Shown: positions 37,435 through 47,156 of the stretch, in pieces
Layout: every line of letters starts with the position of its first letter
Numbering within the stretch: position 1 is the stretch's first letter
Assembly: GCA_028693555.1 (NCBI GenBank)
Contig: JAQUVD010000001.1
Span: forward strand, 99,033 to 163,032
Length of the DNA stretch: 64,000 bases
DNA from: Hespellia sp.
GTDB lineage: Bacteria > Bacillota > Clostridia > Lachnospirales > Lachnospiraceae
Reading direction: 5' to 3'
The notes under the pieces: generated by a model
Told to the model about the DNA's origin: nothing
The model's database searches: none
The model's input: only the letters and a program-made list of their open reading frames with translations
Translations under genes and position numbers: made by a program

Positions 37435-38838
37435 TTAACTTTCCTTTCCTTCATCTGCCAAAGCAGCTTTTATCATAATTGCGCACTCAACGCGCTTTCT
37501 TTCCATCTCACATCCTACTTTATATGTATCATGAATGGTTCCATGGAATTTATAAGAGTTCGCCATGCATCCGCCACTACAGTAGAATCTGGCAAAACAG
37601 TCCTTACAGCTGTCCTTCGTGTATACGCTGCAGCTTCTGAAATTATCTGCAATCTCGGGCTTTCGAATTCCTTCGTCCACATTTCCCATCAGGAAATCTT
37701 CCTCACCAACAAACTGATGACACGGATACAAATCCCCCCAAGGCGTGACCGCAAGATATTCTGTTCCCGAACCACATCCGCTCATGCGTTTGTAGATACA
37801 CGGACCACCTTCTAAGTCTATCATAAAATGGAAGAAATTAAAACCTTTTCCGGCTTTCTCCCGTTCAATCATAATCTTCGCCAGAGAATCGTATTCCGCA
37901 AAAATCTTTGGAAGATCTTCTTCTCTGATTGCATAAGAATCTGTCTCAGGCCCGACTACCGGTTCCATCGACATCTGTTCAAATCCAAGGTCCGCAAAAT
38001 GAAGAATATCTTTTGAAAAGTCAAGATTATTTCTTGTAAATGTTCCCCTGATATAGTATCTTTCCTGATGACGGCTGTCTGCAAGCTTCTGAAATTTCGG
38101 AACAATCAGATCATAGCTTCCTGCTCCGTTTCGGAACGGCCGCATATGATCGTTGACTTCTTTTCGTCCGTCCAGACTTAGAACTACGTTATCCATCTCT
38201 TTATTTATAAAGTCCTGAATCTCATCATTCAGCAGAACGCCATTCGTTGTAATCGTGAATCGAAAATGCTTATCATGGAGTTTTTCCTGTTCTCTTCCAT
38301 ACGCAACAAGATCTTTGACAACCTGCCAGTTCATCAATGGCTCACCGCCGAAGAAGTCCACTTCCAAGTTTCTTCTGCTCCCCGAATTCGCAATCAGAAA
38401 ATCCAGTGCCTTCTTACCGACTTCATAGGACATCAGCGCACGGCGTCCATGGTATTCCCCTTCTTCTGCGAAGCAGTATTTACAAGCGAGATTGCAGTCA
38501 TGTGCAATGTGCAGACACAACGCTTTCACAACGGTCTTTCTCTGCTTCACGTCATCAATGATATTCTCATAAGCGTCTCTGGTAAATAATCTGCCTGCCT
38601 CTGTCAATTCCGCAACATCTTCCAAAAGCTCTCTTAACCCCTCTGCATCATACTGTTGCAAATGTTCTGTCAGGTATTTGGCAGTTGTATCTGTTCTTAA
38701 GGAATCCGCCGTATGATCCGGATTCATCTCATTCAGACAGGCAATCACATCATAAGCCTGCTGATCAACGACATGAACAGCCCCACTGTTCACATCTAAT
38801 ATAATATTATAGCCATTATTCTGGTACTGGTGAATCAT
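37435..38838 (-). CDS. scfB: SCIFF peptide maturase, radical SAM/SPASM thioether-forming enzyme
   Basis: The 467-residue radical SAM enzyme crosslinks cysteine sulphur to a backbone alpha carbon in the SCIFF peptide. The N-terminal ~100 residues look like a PqqD-type peptide-recognition region. The SAM cluster motif is CNLACKYC (Cys115, 119, 122). DFFGGEPLMNW follows, and the SPASM end has CGSG, YPCHQF, CSVYTKDSCKDC and YCSGGCMANS, enough for two auxiliary 4Fe-4S clusters. It lies downstream of the SCIFF precursor and just before secDF. Confidence 0.96.
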   Translation of the reverse strand: MIHQYQNNGYNIILDVNSGAVHVVDQQAYDVIACLNEMNPDHTADSLRTDTTAKYLTEHLQQYDAEGLRELLEDVAELTEAGRLFTRDAYENIIDDVKQRKTVVKALCLHIAHDCNLACKYCFAEEGEYHGRRALMSYEVGKKALDFLIANSGSRRNLEVDFFGGEPLMNWQVVKDLVAYGREQEKLHDKHFRFTITTNGVLLNDEIQDFINKEMDNVVLSLDGRKEVNDHMRPFRNGAGSYDLIVPKFQKLADSRHQERYYIRGTFTRNNLDFSKDILHFADLGFEQMSMEPVVGPETDSYAIREEDLPKIFAEYDSLAKIMIEREKAGKGFNFFHFMIDLEGGPCIYKRMSGCGSGTEYLAVTPWGDLYPCHQFVGEEDFLMGNVDEGIRKPEIADNFRSCSVYTKDSCKDCFARFYCSGGCMANSYKFHGTIHDTYKVGCEMERKRVECAIMIKAALADEGKES

Positions 38839-38904
38839 ATCCAGTTACCTCTCTTTCTACTCCAATCTATTAGGAAGAAAACATTCTCCCTTAACAAGCA
38901 ATAA

Positions 38905-38924
38905 GCAGCGACCTCGGCCGCTGC
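38905..38924 (-). promoter_or_regulatory. Hairpin between the SCIFF gene and its maturase
   Basis: GCAGCG (38905-38910) pairs with CGCTGC (38919-38924), with CC/GG pairs inside. Only a broken T run follows on the minus strand. It could partly terminate or stabilise the short SCIFF transcript, favouring peptide over enzyme. Confidence 0.4.
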
Positions 38925-38970
38925 CTAATAACTTCATCATATCGAAACAAACCTGCTTCGTGAATTCGTC

Positions 38971-39114
38971 TTATTTCTTGTTTTCACAAGTCTGATTACC
39001 TACTGTACAAGATGTCTTGCAGGCTGACTGACAAGATGTCTGGCATTCTCCACATCCACCCTTTTTCATTGTATTGTTCAATGTCTGTGTATTTAATGTC
39101 TTAATATGTTTCAT
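38971..39114 (-). CDS. scfA: SCIFF ribosomal peptide precursor (six Cys in forty-five)
   Basis: A 47-residue reading frame starts MKHIKTLNTQTLNNTMKKGG and has six cysteines (21, 24, 28, 32, 36, 43) with a short tail ending ENKK. This is the SCIFF family, the substrate of the maturase encoded downstream, in which thioether links form at the cysteine-rich end. GGAGG lies eight bases before the ATG. The family is nearly universal in Clostridia, but the cellular role of the mature peptide is not established. Confidence 0.96.
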   Translation of the reverse strand: MKHIKTLNTQTLNNTMKKGGCGECQTSCQSACKTSCTVGNQTCENKK

Positions 39115-39147
39115 GGTAAATCCTCCTTTACATTTCATCTGTCGTAT

Positions 39148-39156
39148 AGTATATCA
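39148..39156 (-). promoter_or_regulatory. Extended -10 promoter of scfA
   Basis: The minus strand has TGATATACT about 33 bases before scfA. The -35 (TTTTAA, 17 bases upstream of TATACT) is poor. Confidence 0.5.
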
Positions 39157-39184
39157 CACTTGTTTCAAACTTAAAAGGCTTTTT

Positions 39185-39565
39185 TTACGATATCATTCCA
39201 CCAATCATCCCGCCTCCGGCGCACAAAATCAGCGTCAGTAAAAAGCTTGCTGTGCTCTGCTGCAATTCCCGATAGACACCAAACGATATCCCGATCAAAA
39301 GCAGAAAGTACAAAGCTCCCATTCCCAGCCCCCACATAAATTTACGGACTTTTAGAGTTTTTCCGCACAGAAATCCTCCCAAAAGTGTTGACAACACATA
39401 AATGACTGTGATTCCGATATTGATCTGATTTTCCTTAAGGTGAAACTGATAGAGCAAAAAAGCAAGTCCCAAAAGTAAAACTCCTGTGAGCAGATAAGAA
39501 CAAAGCAGCGACTTTAGTACAGCTGACAGTTTGTCGTTACTTTTTAGCAGCGTATTTTTCTCCAT
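39185..39565 (-). CDS. TIGR04086-type small membrane protein
   Basis: The 126-residue protein has four predicted transmembrane helices (about residues 18-38, 45-65, 74-94, 103-123), glycine-rich at the end (LCAGGGMIGGMI). It matches the TIGR04086 family of Firmicute membrane proteins, often found near secDF and SCIFF genes. Function is unknown. The start at 39565 has GGAGGG six bases upstream. Confidence 0.75.
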   Translation of the reverse strand: MEKNTLLKSNDKLSAVLKSLLCSYLLTGVLLLGLAFLLYQFHLKENQINIGITVIYVLSTLLGGFLCGKTLKVRKFMWGLGMGALYFLLLIGISFGVYRELQQSTASFLLTLILCAGGGMIGGMIS

Positions 39566-39614
39566 ATGCATCCCTCCATATTAAATCATATGAAGCTGCC
39601 AGGCAGAATATGCC

Positions 39615-40109
39615 TCATCCCTCCAACTGCAATGCAAGAAATCCGGCGGCGGCAATAATCATTTTCTCTTCCAGTTCTTTCATTGGTTTTTTCTCATCGC
39701 TGGATGTGAACACAATACTTCCCAGCACATCTCCCTGGCTGATAATCGGACATACAATCTGGTCTTTTGAAACAGCCATTTTCCGCTCTTTCATCAGCTT
39801 CTCCAGCTCCGGTTCTATATAACGGTCCTGAAGGTCTTCCCTGCCCGCTCCTGCTGCAGCTATAATCTGATCCGTATCTGTGATACAGACCGTACATTTC
39901 ATTGTCTGTGCAAGACTATACGCGTACTGTCTCGCAATTGCGCCGAGCTCTCCGATCGGCGAAAACTTTTTCAGTATAATCTGTCCTTCTCTGTCTGTAA
40001 ATATCTCAAGTGGATCTCCCTCTCTGATCCGCTGTGTCCGCCTGATTTCTTTTGGAACCACCACGCGTCCCAAATCATCGATTCTCCTTACAATTCCCGT
40101 TGCTTTCAT
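39615..40109 (-). CDS. spoVT: Stage V sporulation protein T, AbrB-type regulator
   Basis: The 164-residue protein begins with an AbrB/SpoVT swapped-hairpin DNA-binding domain (MKATGIVRRIDDLGRVVVPKEIRRT..GDPLEIF) and continues into a GAF-like C-terminal domain as in Bacillus SpoVT. In Bacillus, sigma-G transcribes spoVT and SpoVT tunes forespore genes, including sigma-G targets. Both a sigG gene and a sigma-G-like promoter occur in this window. Its own promoter looks sigma-A-like. GGAGG precedes the start. Confidence 0.93.
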   Translation of the reverse strand: MKATGIVRRIDDLGRVVVPKEIRRTQRIREGDPLEIFTDREGQIILKKFSPIGELGAIARQYAYSLAQTMKCTVCITDTDQIIAAAGAGREDLQDRYIEPELEKLMKERKMAVSKDQIVCPIISQGDVLGSIVFTSSDEKKPMKELEEKMIIAAAGFLALQLEG

Positions 40110-40116
40110 AAAAAAT

Positions 40117-40199
40117 CCTCCGTTTGTAAATACTTGTATTTTGTATTGCTAGTATTTGCCAAACAGAGGATTATATTCGTCTATTTTCTTTCTATTCAA
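40117..40199 (-). promoter_or_regulatory. spoVT promoter with a large dyad from start site to ribosome site
   Basis: The minus strand has TTGAAT (40194-40199), 18 bases, and TATAAT (40170-40175). Directly downstream, 40160-40169 and 40117-40126 form a 10-bp inverted repeat (one G-U), with a second 7-bp repeat inside (AAATACT/AGTATTT). The inner arm contains the GGAGG of spoVT. It may be an autoregulatory operator, or an RNA hairpin hiding the ribosome site if transcription starts further upstream. Confidence 0.6.
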
Positions 40200-40218
40200 T
40201 TGTTATGCCGCGGGAACT

Positions 40219-41298
40219 TTATTCTGACTCACTTTCGTCATCATTGCTCGTCGAAGTTCCATCCGCCCCGGTTGCATATGGCTCTTCCGTCTCCTGCTTC
40301 ATCGTAACTCCCTGGTCAACAAAGCTGATCTTCTTCCAGTTCTTTTTGTTTACCGAAATGTCTGTATCATCTCTGTATCCCTTGAGCAGACTATCATACT
40401 GATCCGTCTTGCGCTGCTCGACAATCTCGCCCTTTTTCGAGTCGGTGGCTCCGCGGTCAAGAAAGCTTGTTACTTTGCAGATATATGCGCCGTTGTCTGT
40501 ATCAATCACATCCGTCACTCCACCTTCTGCCTCAACCGCATCCGCTGCTGCGATCACATCTGCATCCGGTGATGTACTGTCAGAATCAAAGGTTGCGGTC
40601 TGTACTTCTATGCCTGCTGCCGCCGCTGCCGCTGACAAATCGCCATCCGGAATTCCCGCAAAGAAATCTTTTGCCGCCTGAAGCTGGGCTGCCTTTTCGT
40701 CATCTGACATTGTTACCGCATTGCCACTTTCATCTGTGGATGAATAAGAGAACAGAACATACTGCATACTCTTCTGAGCTGCTTCTTCATCAGACACTTC
40801 TTCATCGACACCCGTTTTCATCGCCGCATTCATCTTGTTCTGGATTGTCATAAGTTCGAGTACTTCCTGTACATACTTTTTCTCACCGGAAACAACTGCC
40901 TTGTTCTCCAACGTGTTGGCCTCTACAAAATCATCCGCTGCTTTTTCGATCTTCGCCTTTTCCTCATCTGTAAGTTCAATCTCATAATCCGATACATGCT
41001 GTTTCAAAAGATACATATCTTCCAGACCTTCTAATGTACTTTTCTTCACAGAATCTTCAAATGTAGTTCCTTTCTCCACTTCTGTAGCCCACATATCATC
41101 GCCCATATAGCTTGCATAATAGGTCTCCGACTGAGCCTGCTGCAGACGCGCATAAAAGTTCGCTACTCCTGCTGAAATCTCATCCTTCCCAACCGTAGCG
41201 ACAATATCTGTATCTTTTAATTTGCCACAACCGCCAAGTGATGTCATAGCAAGAACAACGGCTGCTACAACCACAAATTTTCTGTTTAAGTGTTTCAT
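40219..41298 (-). CDS. PrsA/SurA-like foldase lipoprotein
   Basis: The 359-residue protein has a lipoprotein signal with MTSLGGCGKL. An N-terminal SurA/PrsA-like helical region (TVGKDEISAGVANFYARLQQAQSE) is followed by a C-terminal part with parvulin-like spacing (ADAVEAEGGVTDVIDTDNGAYICKVTSF). It is probably a membrane-attached foldase for exported proteins. The core parvulin histidines are not obvious, so isomerase activity is uncertain. The start at 41298 has AGGAGGG. It follows mfd by about 60 bases. Confidence 0.78.
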   Translation of the reverse strand: MKHLNRKFVVVAAVVLAMTSLGGCGKLKDTDIVATVGKDEISAGVANFYARLQQAQSETYYASYMGDDMWATEVEKGTTFEDSVKKSTLEGLEDMYLLKQHVSDYEIELTDEEKAKIEKAADDFVEANTLENKAVVSGEKKYVQEVLELMTIQNKMNAAMKTGVDEEVSDEEAAQKSMQYVLFSYSSTDESGNAVTMSDDEKAAQLQAAKDFFAGIPDGDLSAAAAAAGIEVQTATFDSDSTSPDADVIAAADAVEAEGGVTDVIDTDNGAYICKVTSFLDRGATDSKKGEIVEQRKTDQYDSLLKGYRDDTDISVNKKNWKKISFVDQGVTMKQETEEPYATGADGTSTSNDDESESE

Positions 41299-41357
41299 AA
41301 TACCCTCCTGATTGTATCTCTTTCTATATCCATTCATCGTTACATTATAGCGTTTTT

Positions 41358-44300
41358 TTATGAATCAAGCAATCCTTTTATGTCATTTAACAGTTTTTTC
41401 ACGAGCTCCAGAACCGCATCATCTTTTTCCCTGACATTTTTTCCCTTTTTCAAATAAATAAAATATGGATTAATATCTACTTTAAAAGTAAGGCTGCCCT
41501 TGTACCGCTCAAGCAGTGCCGGAATCTTTGCCGGATCTACTTTGGCATGCTCAAACATCACAAACTTATACGCCTCTCCCTTTTGCTCTACACTGATGAT
41601 ATAAGCACGGTGCGCTGCAGCTTTTAAATGTGCGATGGTCAGAAGCTGAGAAACCTTCTTCGGAATATCTCCGAAACGGTCGATCAGTTCTTCGAGCATA
41701 TCATCCATCTCTTCTTCATTCTCGATGCCGGCAATCCGTTTGTAGATGTCCAGCTTCTGATATTCATTCGGAATATAGGATGCTGGTATATAGGCATCGA
41801 CATTCAGATCGATCGTTGTCTGATAGCTCTCTTCTGTCTGTTCGCCCTTCAGATTCTTCACTGCCTCATTGAGCATCTTGCAGTACAGATCATATCCGAC
41901 TGCTTCCATATGTCCGCTCTGCTGCTCACCGAGCAGATTTCCGGCGCCGCGGATTTCCAGATCGCGCATGGCAATCTTAAAGCCACTTCCCAGATCTGTG
42001 AATTCGCGGATTGCCGCAAGCCGTTTCTCTGCCACTTCCTTGAGCAGCTTATCACGCCGGTACAGCAAAAATGCATACGCCATGCGATTGGATCTTCCGA
42101 CCCTGCCCCGCAATTGATATAACTGGGATAACCCCAGCCGGTCCGAATCATGAATGATCATGGTATTTACATTGGAAATGTCCAGTCCCGTCTCAATAAT
42201 CGTCGTTGAGACAAGCACATCAATATCACCATTGATAAAATCATACATAATGCGTTCCAGCTCATGTTCCTTCATCTGCCCGTGTGCAAATGCGATGTTC
42301 GCCTCAGGAACTAATTTCTCCAGCTTCACCGTCACATCCATAATATCCTGTACTTTATTGTACACGTAATAGACCTGACCGCCTCTTGACATTTCCCTTA
42401 CAATCGCTTCCCGAATCATCTCATCATTGTGTTCCATGACATAAGTCTGAATCGGCATACGATCCATCGGTGGTTCTTCCAGAACACTCATATCCCGGAT
42501 TCCGATCAGACTCATATGAAGCGTTCTCGGAATTGGTGTCGCAGTCAGTGTAAGTACATCCACATTTTCTTTCAGCTTTTTGATTTTCTCCTTGTGCGTC
42601 ACTCCAAAGCGCTGTTCTTCATCGATAATGAGCAGTCCGAGATCTTTAAATTTTACATCCTGAGAAATGACACGATGCGTACCAATCACCACGTCAACCT
42701 GTCCTTTTTTCAGATCTTCGATCGTCTTTTTCTGCTCCGCAGGTGTGCGGAATCTGCAGAGCAGGTCAACACGAACCGGGAAGTCTTTCATTCTCTGCAC
42801 AAATGTATTGTAATGCTGCTGCGCAAGAATCGTAGTCGGCACCAGATAAACCACCTGCTTGCCTTCCTGAATTGCTTTGAACGCGATACGGATTGCAACC
42901 TCCGTCTTACCGTAACCTACATCACCACAGATGAGACGATCCATGATCTTCGTGCTTTCCATGTCCTTCTTCGCAGCCTCAATTGCAAGAAGCTGATCTT
43001 CCGTCTCTTCAAATGGAAACATTTCCTCGAACTCTTTCTGCCAGACCGTGTCTTCCCCATAGACAAAGCCTTCCTTCTCCTGACGCACCGCATACAACTC
43101 TACCAGATCTTTTGCGATTGCCTGTACGGCGCGATGCACCTGTGACTTCGTCTTTGTCCATTGCTGCGTTCCAAGCTTATTCAGCTTCGGCTTTTTCGCA
43201 TCCGAACCGGCATATTTCTGAATCAGATCAAGCTGTGTTGCCAGAATATAAAGAACGCCGCCTGCCGCATAGCTGATCTTCATATAATCCTTTGTGACTT
43301 TATCCACTTCCATCTTCTCAATGCCTTCATAAACTCCCAGCCCATGATTTTCATGCACGACATAGTCACCGACTTTCAGATCCGAAAAGCTCTGAATCTT
43401 CTGTCCTTCATAAATCTTACGTTTTTTCTTCTTGCGTTTTTTTCCAAAAATGTCGGTCTCAGAGATAACCATAAATTTCAGCATCGGGTATTCATACCCC
43501 TCTGCCACATGGCCGTAAGAGACCATGATCTCGCCCGATGTCACTTCCCGCTGCATATCTTCACTATAGAAACTGCTAAGGTCATAATCCCGCAGATCCT
43601 CCGCAAGACGCTTCGCCCTCGTTCTTGACCCCGACAATAGGATAACCCGGTAGCCCTGTCTTTTCAGGCGTTTCAAATCTCTTGTTAAAGTTTCAAAACT
43701 GTTGTTATACGGGTTGACTGCCCGCGTCTCTACACGGTATGTCTCCTTCAGAAGAAATTCACCACACTTGGATTCTAGGGTCGTAAGTCCAATGCTGTAG
43801 TAATGATTCATTTTAACTACAACCTCTTCCGGCAAAAACAGATGCAGATCCATATCTGGATGATTCAGATGTTCATCCTCCAGTCGATTCTTCTGGCTGA
43901 TTACATATTCCTCTTTCACTTCTTTTGCGCGTTCCAAAAGGCGCACCGGTTCATCCAGAAACAGAATACTTTCTTCCACCTTAAAATAGTCCAAAAAGCT
44001 GACAGGCTCCGTTTTCCGGTCAACCATCTCCGTTGCCGGATAAATAGTGATTTCCTGCAGGTGCTCAATGGATCGCTGACTCTCAATGTCAAAGGTGCGA
44101 ATAGAATCAACCTCATCCCCCCAAAGTTCAATTCGAAACGGCACTTCCTCTGTGATGGGATAGACATCTAAAATTCCACCTCGAACCGCAAACTGTCCGG
44201 GACTCTCGATCTGTTCCTCTCTCTCGTACCCAACACCGGCCAGTTGTTTCTGTACCCTGGTAAAATCAAGTTTCTCTCCATTTTTGATGGTGAATACATG

Positions 44301-44708
44301 ATTCTCAATCTGTTTAAGGTCCGGAAGTCCATCCATAAATCCATCAATTGTCGTAATAATAGTCAGTCCGCAATCTGCTGCTTCATGAATAGCAGCAATA
44401 ACTTCCATCCGCTGTTTAATCAACTGTTTCCCCTTGATGTCAACATGATAGAACAGCATATCCTTTGCCGGATACAGATAGACATTCTCCTCGACAAACC
44501 GATATTCTTCATAGACGCTTTCTGCTTTTTCCGCACTGGAAAGAACGATGATTTTATTCTTAAAACCATCGCTGAGTGCATACATCAAATGCGTCTTCTG
44601 TGAGGAAATACATCCGGTAATCTGGAGCATCCCCTCTTCCTTCTTTCGCTTTTTTATGATTTCATCATAATCAGCAAGTTCATGTAACGGGGTTAATAAA
44701 GCCTGCAT
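41358..44708 (-). CDS. mfd: Transcription-repair coupling factor
   Basis: The 1116-residue ATPase removes RNA polymerase stalled at lesions and recruits UvrA. It has the UvrB-like N-terminus, the RNA-polymerase-interaction domain ([17 protein letters not shown]), and the translocase: Walker [34 protein letters not shown], then [19 protein letters not shown]. The C-terminal TRCF domain ([21 protein letters not shown]) completes it. Normal length. It follows pth by three bases. Confidence 0.97.
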   Translation of the reverse strand: MQALLTPLHELADYDEIIKKRKKEEGMLQITGCISSQKTHLMYALSDGFKNKIIVLSSAEKAESVYEEYRFVEENVYLYPAKDMLFYHVDIKGKQLIKQRMEVIAAIHEAADCGLTIITTIDGFMDGLPDLKQIENHVFTIKNGEKLDFTRVQKQLAGVGYEREEQIESPGQFAVRGGILDVYPITEEVPFRIELWGDEVDSIRTFDIESQRSIEHLQEITIYPATEMVDRKTEPVSFLDYFKVEESILFLDEPVRLLERAKEVKEEYVISQKNRLEDEHLNHPDMDLHLFLPEEVVVKMNHYYSIGLTTLESKCGEFLLKETYRVETRAVNPYNNSFETLTRDLKRLKRQGYRVILLSGSRTRAKRLAEDLRDYDLSSFYSEDMQREVTSGEIMVSYGHVAEGYEYPMLKFMVISETDIFGKKRKKKKRKIYEGQKIQSFSDLKVGDYVVHENHGLGVYEGIEKMEVDKVTKDYMKISYAAGGVLYILATQLDLIQKYAGSDAKKPKLNKLGTQQWTKTKSQVHRAVQAIAKDLVELYAVRQEKEGFVYGEDTVWQKEFEEMFPFEETEDQLLAIEAAKKDMESTKIMDRLICGDVGYGKTEVAIRIAFKAIQEGKQVVYLVPTTILAQQHYNTFVQRMKDFPVRVDLLCRFRTPAEQKKTIEDLKKGQVDVVIGTHRVISQDVKFKDLGLLIIDEEQRFGVTHKEKIKKLKENVDVLTLTATPIPRTLHMSLIGIRDMSVLEEPPMDRMPIQTYVMEHNDEMIREAIVREMSRGGQVYYVYNKVQDIMDVTVKLEKLVPEANIAFAHGQMKEHELERIMYDFINGDIDVLVSTTIIETGLDISNVNTMIIHDSDRLGLSQLYQLRGRVGRSNRMAYAFLLYRRDKLLKEVAEKRLAAIREFTDLGSGFKIAMRDLEIRGAGNLLGEQQSGHMEAVGYDLYCKMLNEAVKNLKGEQTEESYQTTIDLNVDAYIPASYIPNEYQKLDIYKRIAGIENEEEMDDMLEELIDRFGDIPKKVSQLLTIAHLKAAAHRAYIISVEQKGEAYKFVMFEHAKVDPAKIPALLERYKGSLTFKVDINPYFIYLKKGKNVREKDDAVLELVKKLLNDIKGLLDS

Positions 44709-44711
44709 CTT

Positions 44712-45290
44712 CTATTCTTCCTTCTTTTTTCGGTTAAAGCGATTCATCGCTTCCTCTATATTCCCGGATACGATGCATTCCACTGCCGCCATTGCATCCT
44801 CGTAGCCTTCCTGCATTTTCTCCTGCTCTGCTTTTGTAAAATGTCCAAGCACATAATCCGCAAGATCATATTTGGGCGGTTTTTCTCCTACCCCCACTTT
44901 GATTCGTGGAAATGCCTGCCCGCCGAGATGTGCAATGATATTTTTGATGCCATTATGACCACCGGCGCTTCCTTTCGCGCGAATGCGAAGCTGTCCCACA
45001 TCAAGACTGATATCATCATAGATGACAATCAGTTCACTTGTCTCGTCAATCTTGTAATAATCCAGAAGGCTTCTCACACTCTCGCCGCTTAGATTCATAA
45101 ATGTCTGCGGCTTCGCAAGGATGACCTTCTGTCCTGCCACCATCCCCTTTCCGATATAAGCACGATGTTTTCTCATATCCACATCTATATTATATTTCTC
45201 CGCCATGGCATCTATCACAGAGAATCCTACATTATGTCTTGTACCTTGATATTCTTTACTCGGATTTCCAAGTCCCACTATGATATACAT
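44712..45290 (-). CDS. pth: Peptidyl-tRNA hydrolase
   Basis: The 192-residue enzyme frees tRNAs from aborted peptidyl-tRNA. It shows MYIIVGLGNPSKEYQGTRHNVGF with the catalytic histidine, KPQTFMNLSGESV and VIYDDISLDVGQLRIRAKGSAGGHNGI. The start at 45290 has AGAGG eight bases upstream; an ATG seven codons earlier lies inside that site. Pth-mfd order is common in Firmicutes. Confidence 0.97.
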   Translation of the reverse strand: MYIIVGLGNPSKEYQGTRHNVGFSVIDAMAEKYNIDVDMRKHRAYIGKGMVAGQKVILAKPQTFMNLSGESVRSLLDYYKIDETSELIVIYDDISLDVGQLRIRAKGSAGGHNGIKNIIAHLGGQAFPRIKVGVGEKPPKYDLADYVLGHFTKAEQEKMQEGYEDAMAAVECIVSGNIEEAMNRFNRKKKEE

Positions 45291-45319
45291 TTTATCTACC
45301 TCTTCTTTCATCGCTATTT

Positions 45320-45348
45320 ATTCTACAAGAATCTTCTCCGTTTGTCAC
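45320..45348 (-). promoter_or_regulatory. Promoter of pth-mfd
   Basis: The minus strand has GTGACA (45343-45348), 17 bases, then TAGAAT (45320-45325) with TG just before it. Confidence 0.65.
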
Positions 45349-45417
45349 GATAAACGTTACGAATAAAACATTCTCCCCCATCATACAATAATAAAAACAG
45401 AGGCAGGGGGAGCATAT

Positions 45418-45846
45418 ATGGGTGCAAAAACAAAGATCATCGTACTTCACATGAAAGAAATAATCTATACACTTGTATTTCTGGCACTTGCAATTCTTCT
45501 CGTCATTCTATTAGTCATTATGTTTCGTTCACATTCCAAAGACAGCCAATCCACCCCAAAATACAATCCGGGAGTCTATACTTCTTCACTCAAATTAAAT
45601 AATAATACCTTAGAAGTTGAAGTATCAGTTGACGAATCTCACATCAATTCCATCCGGTTCGCAAATCTGGACGAATCTGTTGCCACTGCATATCCACTCA
45701 TCCAGCCTGCACTTGAAGAAATCGCAGATCAGATTTATGAATCACAAAGTCCTGATGAAGTTCAATATTCAGCCGACACACCTTACACCTCCGAGGTGAT
45801 TGCCGACACCATCCGTCAGGCATTAGAAAAGGCCGCAACTAATTAG
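45418..45846 (+). CDS. Membrane-anchored protein with FMN-binding-like C-terminal domain
   Basis: The 142-residue protein has one transmembrane helix (about residues 14-35) and an extracytoplasmic domain. The latter (PGVYTSSLKLNNNTLEVEVSVDESHINSIRF..) has the strand-turn layout of FMN-bind domains but lacks the usual SGAT flavinylation motif. Function is unknown. A GGGGGAG ribosome site precedes it. It is divergent from pth and ends inside a terminator stem. Confidence 0.65.
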   Translation: MGAKTKIIVLHMKEIIYTLVFLALAILLVILLVIMFRSHSKDSQSTPKYNPGVYTSSLKLNNNTLEVEVSVDESHINSIRFANLDESVATAYPLIQPALEEIADQIYESQSPDEVQYSADTPYTSEVIADTIRQALEKAATN

Positions 45847-45859
45847 GCTGCGGCCTTTT
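45827..45859. terminator. Bidirectional terminator between the membrane protein and the acidic protein
   Basis: AAAAGGCCGCA and TGCGGCCTTTT form a perfect 11-bp stem. It includes the stop codon of the plus-strand gene and lies just past the minus-strand gene. Confidence 0.9.
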
Positions 45860-45870
45860 GGATTTCACTC

Positions 45871-46134
45871 TTATCCTTCTACGATCAGATACTGTCCATT
45901 CGGCAATGGGAATACTTCGGATGCTTCTTCTAATTCATCCAGAGACATCTCATCTATGTCGACTCCTTCGTTCTCAAAAAATTCTTTCACCTCATCTAAC
46001 GAATCAACAATAGCAGCCATACAATCTTCCAAGAAGGCTTCGGCTTCCTCTTGTGTCTCTGCTACAGGCTCATCAAACAACTGTCCTTGATTTTTCAAAA
46101 AGGTGAGCAGGCATTCCTCATCATATTCATACAT
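45871..46134 (-). CDS. Small acidic protein of unknown function
   Basis: The 87-residue protein is strongly acidic, largely helical by eye, and ends EVFPLPNGQYLIVEG. I do not recognise a family. AAGGAGG lies at the right distance from the ATG, and a good terminator follows. It lies just downstream of sigG in the same direction, without a clear promoter of its own. Confidence 0.65.
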   Translation of the reverse strand: MYEYDEECLLTFLKNQGQLFDEPVAETQEEAEAFLEDCMAAIVDSLDEVKEFFENEGVDIDEMSLDELEEASEVFPLPNGQYLIVEG

Positions 46135-46249
46135 CGTCTTATCCTCCTTGTTGCGTTCGTCTTTCGTATCTCTATCATAGTATGAAGTATCTCAAATTTC
46201 AACTACTTCTGAAAAAAATTTTTCATCTTTTTTTGATTATTTTACACCA

Positions 46250-47029
46250 CTATCCTTCTAGATATTGTTTCATTGTATGCAATGCATTTTTCTCAAGCCT
46301 GCTGACCTGCGCCTGCGATATTTCAATCTGGTTTGCAACCTCCATCTGTGTCTTTCCCCGAAAGAAACGTAACACAATAATCAGTTTTTCACGTTCATTT
46401 AACCGTTCCATCGCCGCTGCAAGTGAAATATCCTCCACCCAGTTCTCTTCTCTGTTCTTCTTATCGCTCACCTGATCCATCACATATAGCGTGTCTCCGC
46501 CATCCGTGTAGACAGGTTCATAAAGACTCATTGGTGTCTGAATCGCGTCCATCGCAAATACAATATCCTCTTTTGAAATTCCAATTTCAGACGCGATCTC
46601 CTGCACGGTTGGTTCCCGCAAATTTGCTCTCACATAATTTTCCTTTGCGTAGATAACCTTATACGCTGTATCCCGAAGTGACCGGCTCACTCTGATTGCA
46701 TTATTGTCACGCAGATAACGGCGAATTTCCCCAATAATCATCGGAACTGCATAAGTCGAGAATTTTACCTGCATCTCAGGTTTGAAATTATCAATTGCTT
46801 TCATTAATCCAATACAGCCAATCTGAAACAAATCGTCCGGATTCTCATCCGCATTCGGAAAACGTTTGATGATGCTAAGTACCAGTCTTAAATTTCCTTT
46901 AATAAATAACTCTCTTGCCGCTTTATCTCCTGTCTTAAGTTTCGTCATCAATTCTTCCCGTTCCTGTATCGACAGGTTTGGAAGTGCTGATGTATTTACT
47001 CCGCATATCTCAACTTTATGAAAAGCCAT
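46250..47029 (-). CDS. sigG: Forespore RNA polymerase sigma factor sigma-G
   Basis: The 259-residue sigma factor begins with the SigG-specific VEICGVNTSALPNLS. Regions 1.2-2 (AARELFIKGNLRLVLSIIKRF..DLFQIGCIGLMKAIDNF, FSTYAVPMIIGEIRRYLRD), 3 (REPTVQEIASEIGIS) and 4 (LNEREKLIIVLRFFRGKTQMEVANQIEISQAQVSRLE) follow. It directs late forespore genes. In many Clostridia and Bacilli sigG lies beside spoIIGA and sigE; here it stands apart. Confidence 0.96.
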   Translation of the reverse strand: MAFHKVEICGVNTSALPNLSIQEREELMTKLKTGDKAARELFIKGNLRLVLSIIKRFPNADENPDDLFQIGCIGLMKAIDNFKPEMQVKFSTYAVPMIIGEIRRYLRDNNAIRVSRSLRDTAYKVIYAKENYVRANLREPTVQEIASEIGISKEDIVFAMDAIQTPMSLYEPVYTDGGDTLYVMDQVSDKKNREENWVEDISLAAAMERLNEREKLIIVLRFFRGKTQMEVANQIEISQAQVSRLEKNALHTMKQYLEG

Positions 47030-47044
47030 AATGTGAATCCTCCG

Positions 47045-47070
47045 TATCTAGAAAGTATTTGTTCTAGATA
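47045..47070. repeat. Inverted repeat in the sigG leader
   Basis: TATCTAGA (47045-47052) and TCTAGATA (47063-47070) are perfect inverted arms with a 10-base loop, just upstream of the sigG ribosome site. Could be a regulatory hairpin or protein site. Confidence 0.5.
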
Positions 47071-47156
47071 TAAGAATTCTCATTATGGCTTTCAGTTATA
47101 CTTTATGAAATTAAATTTAATAAAATATTACCCCTTGACTTATGTGAAAGTCTGAT

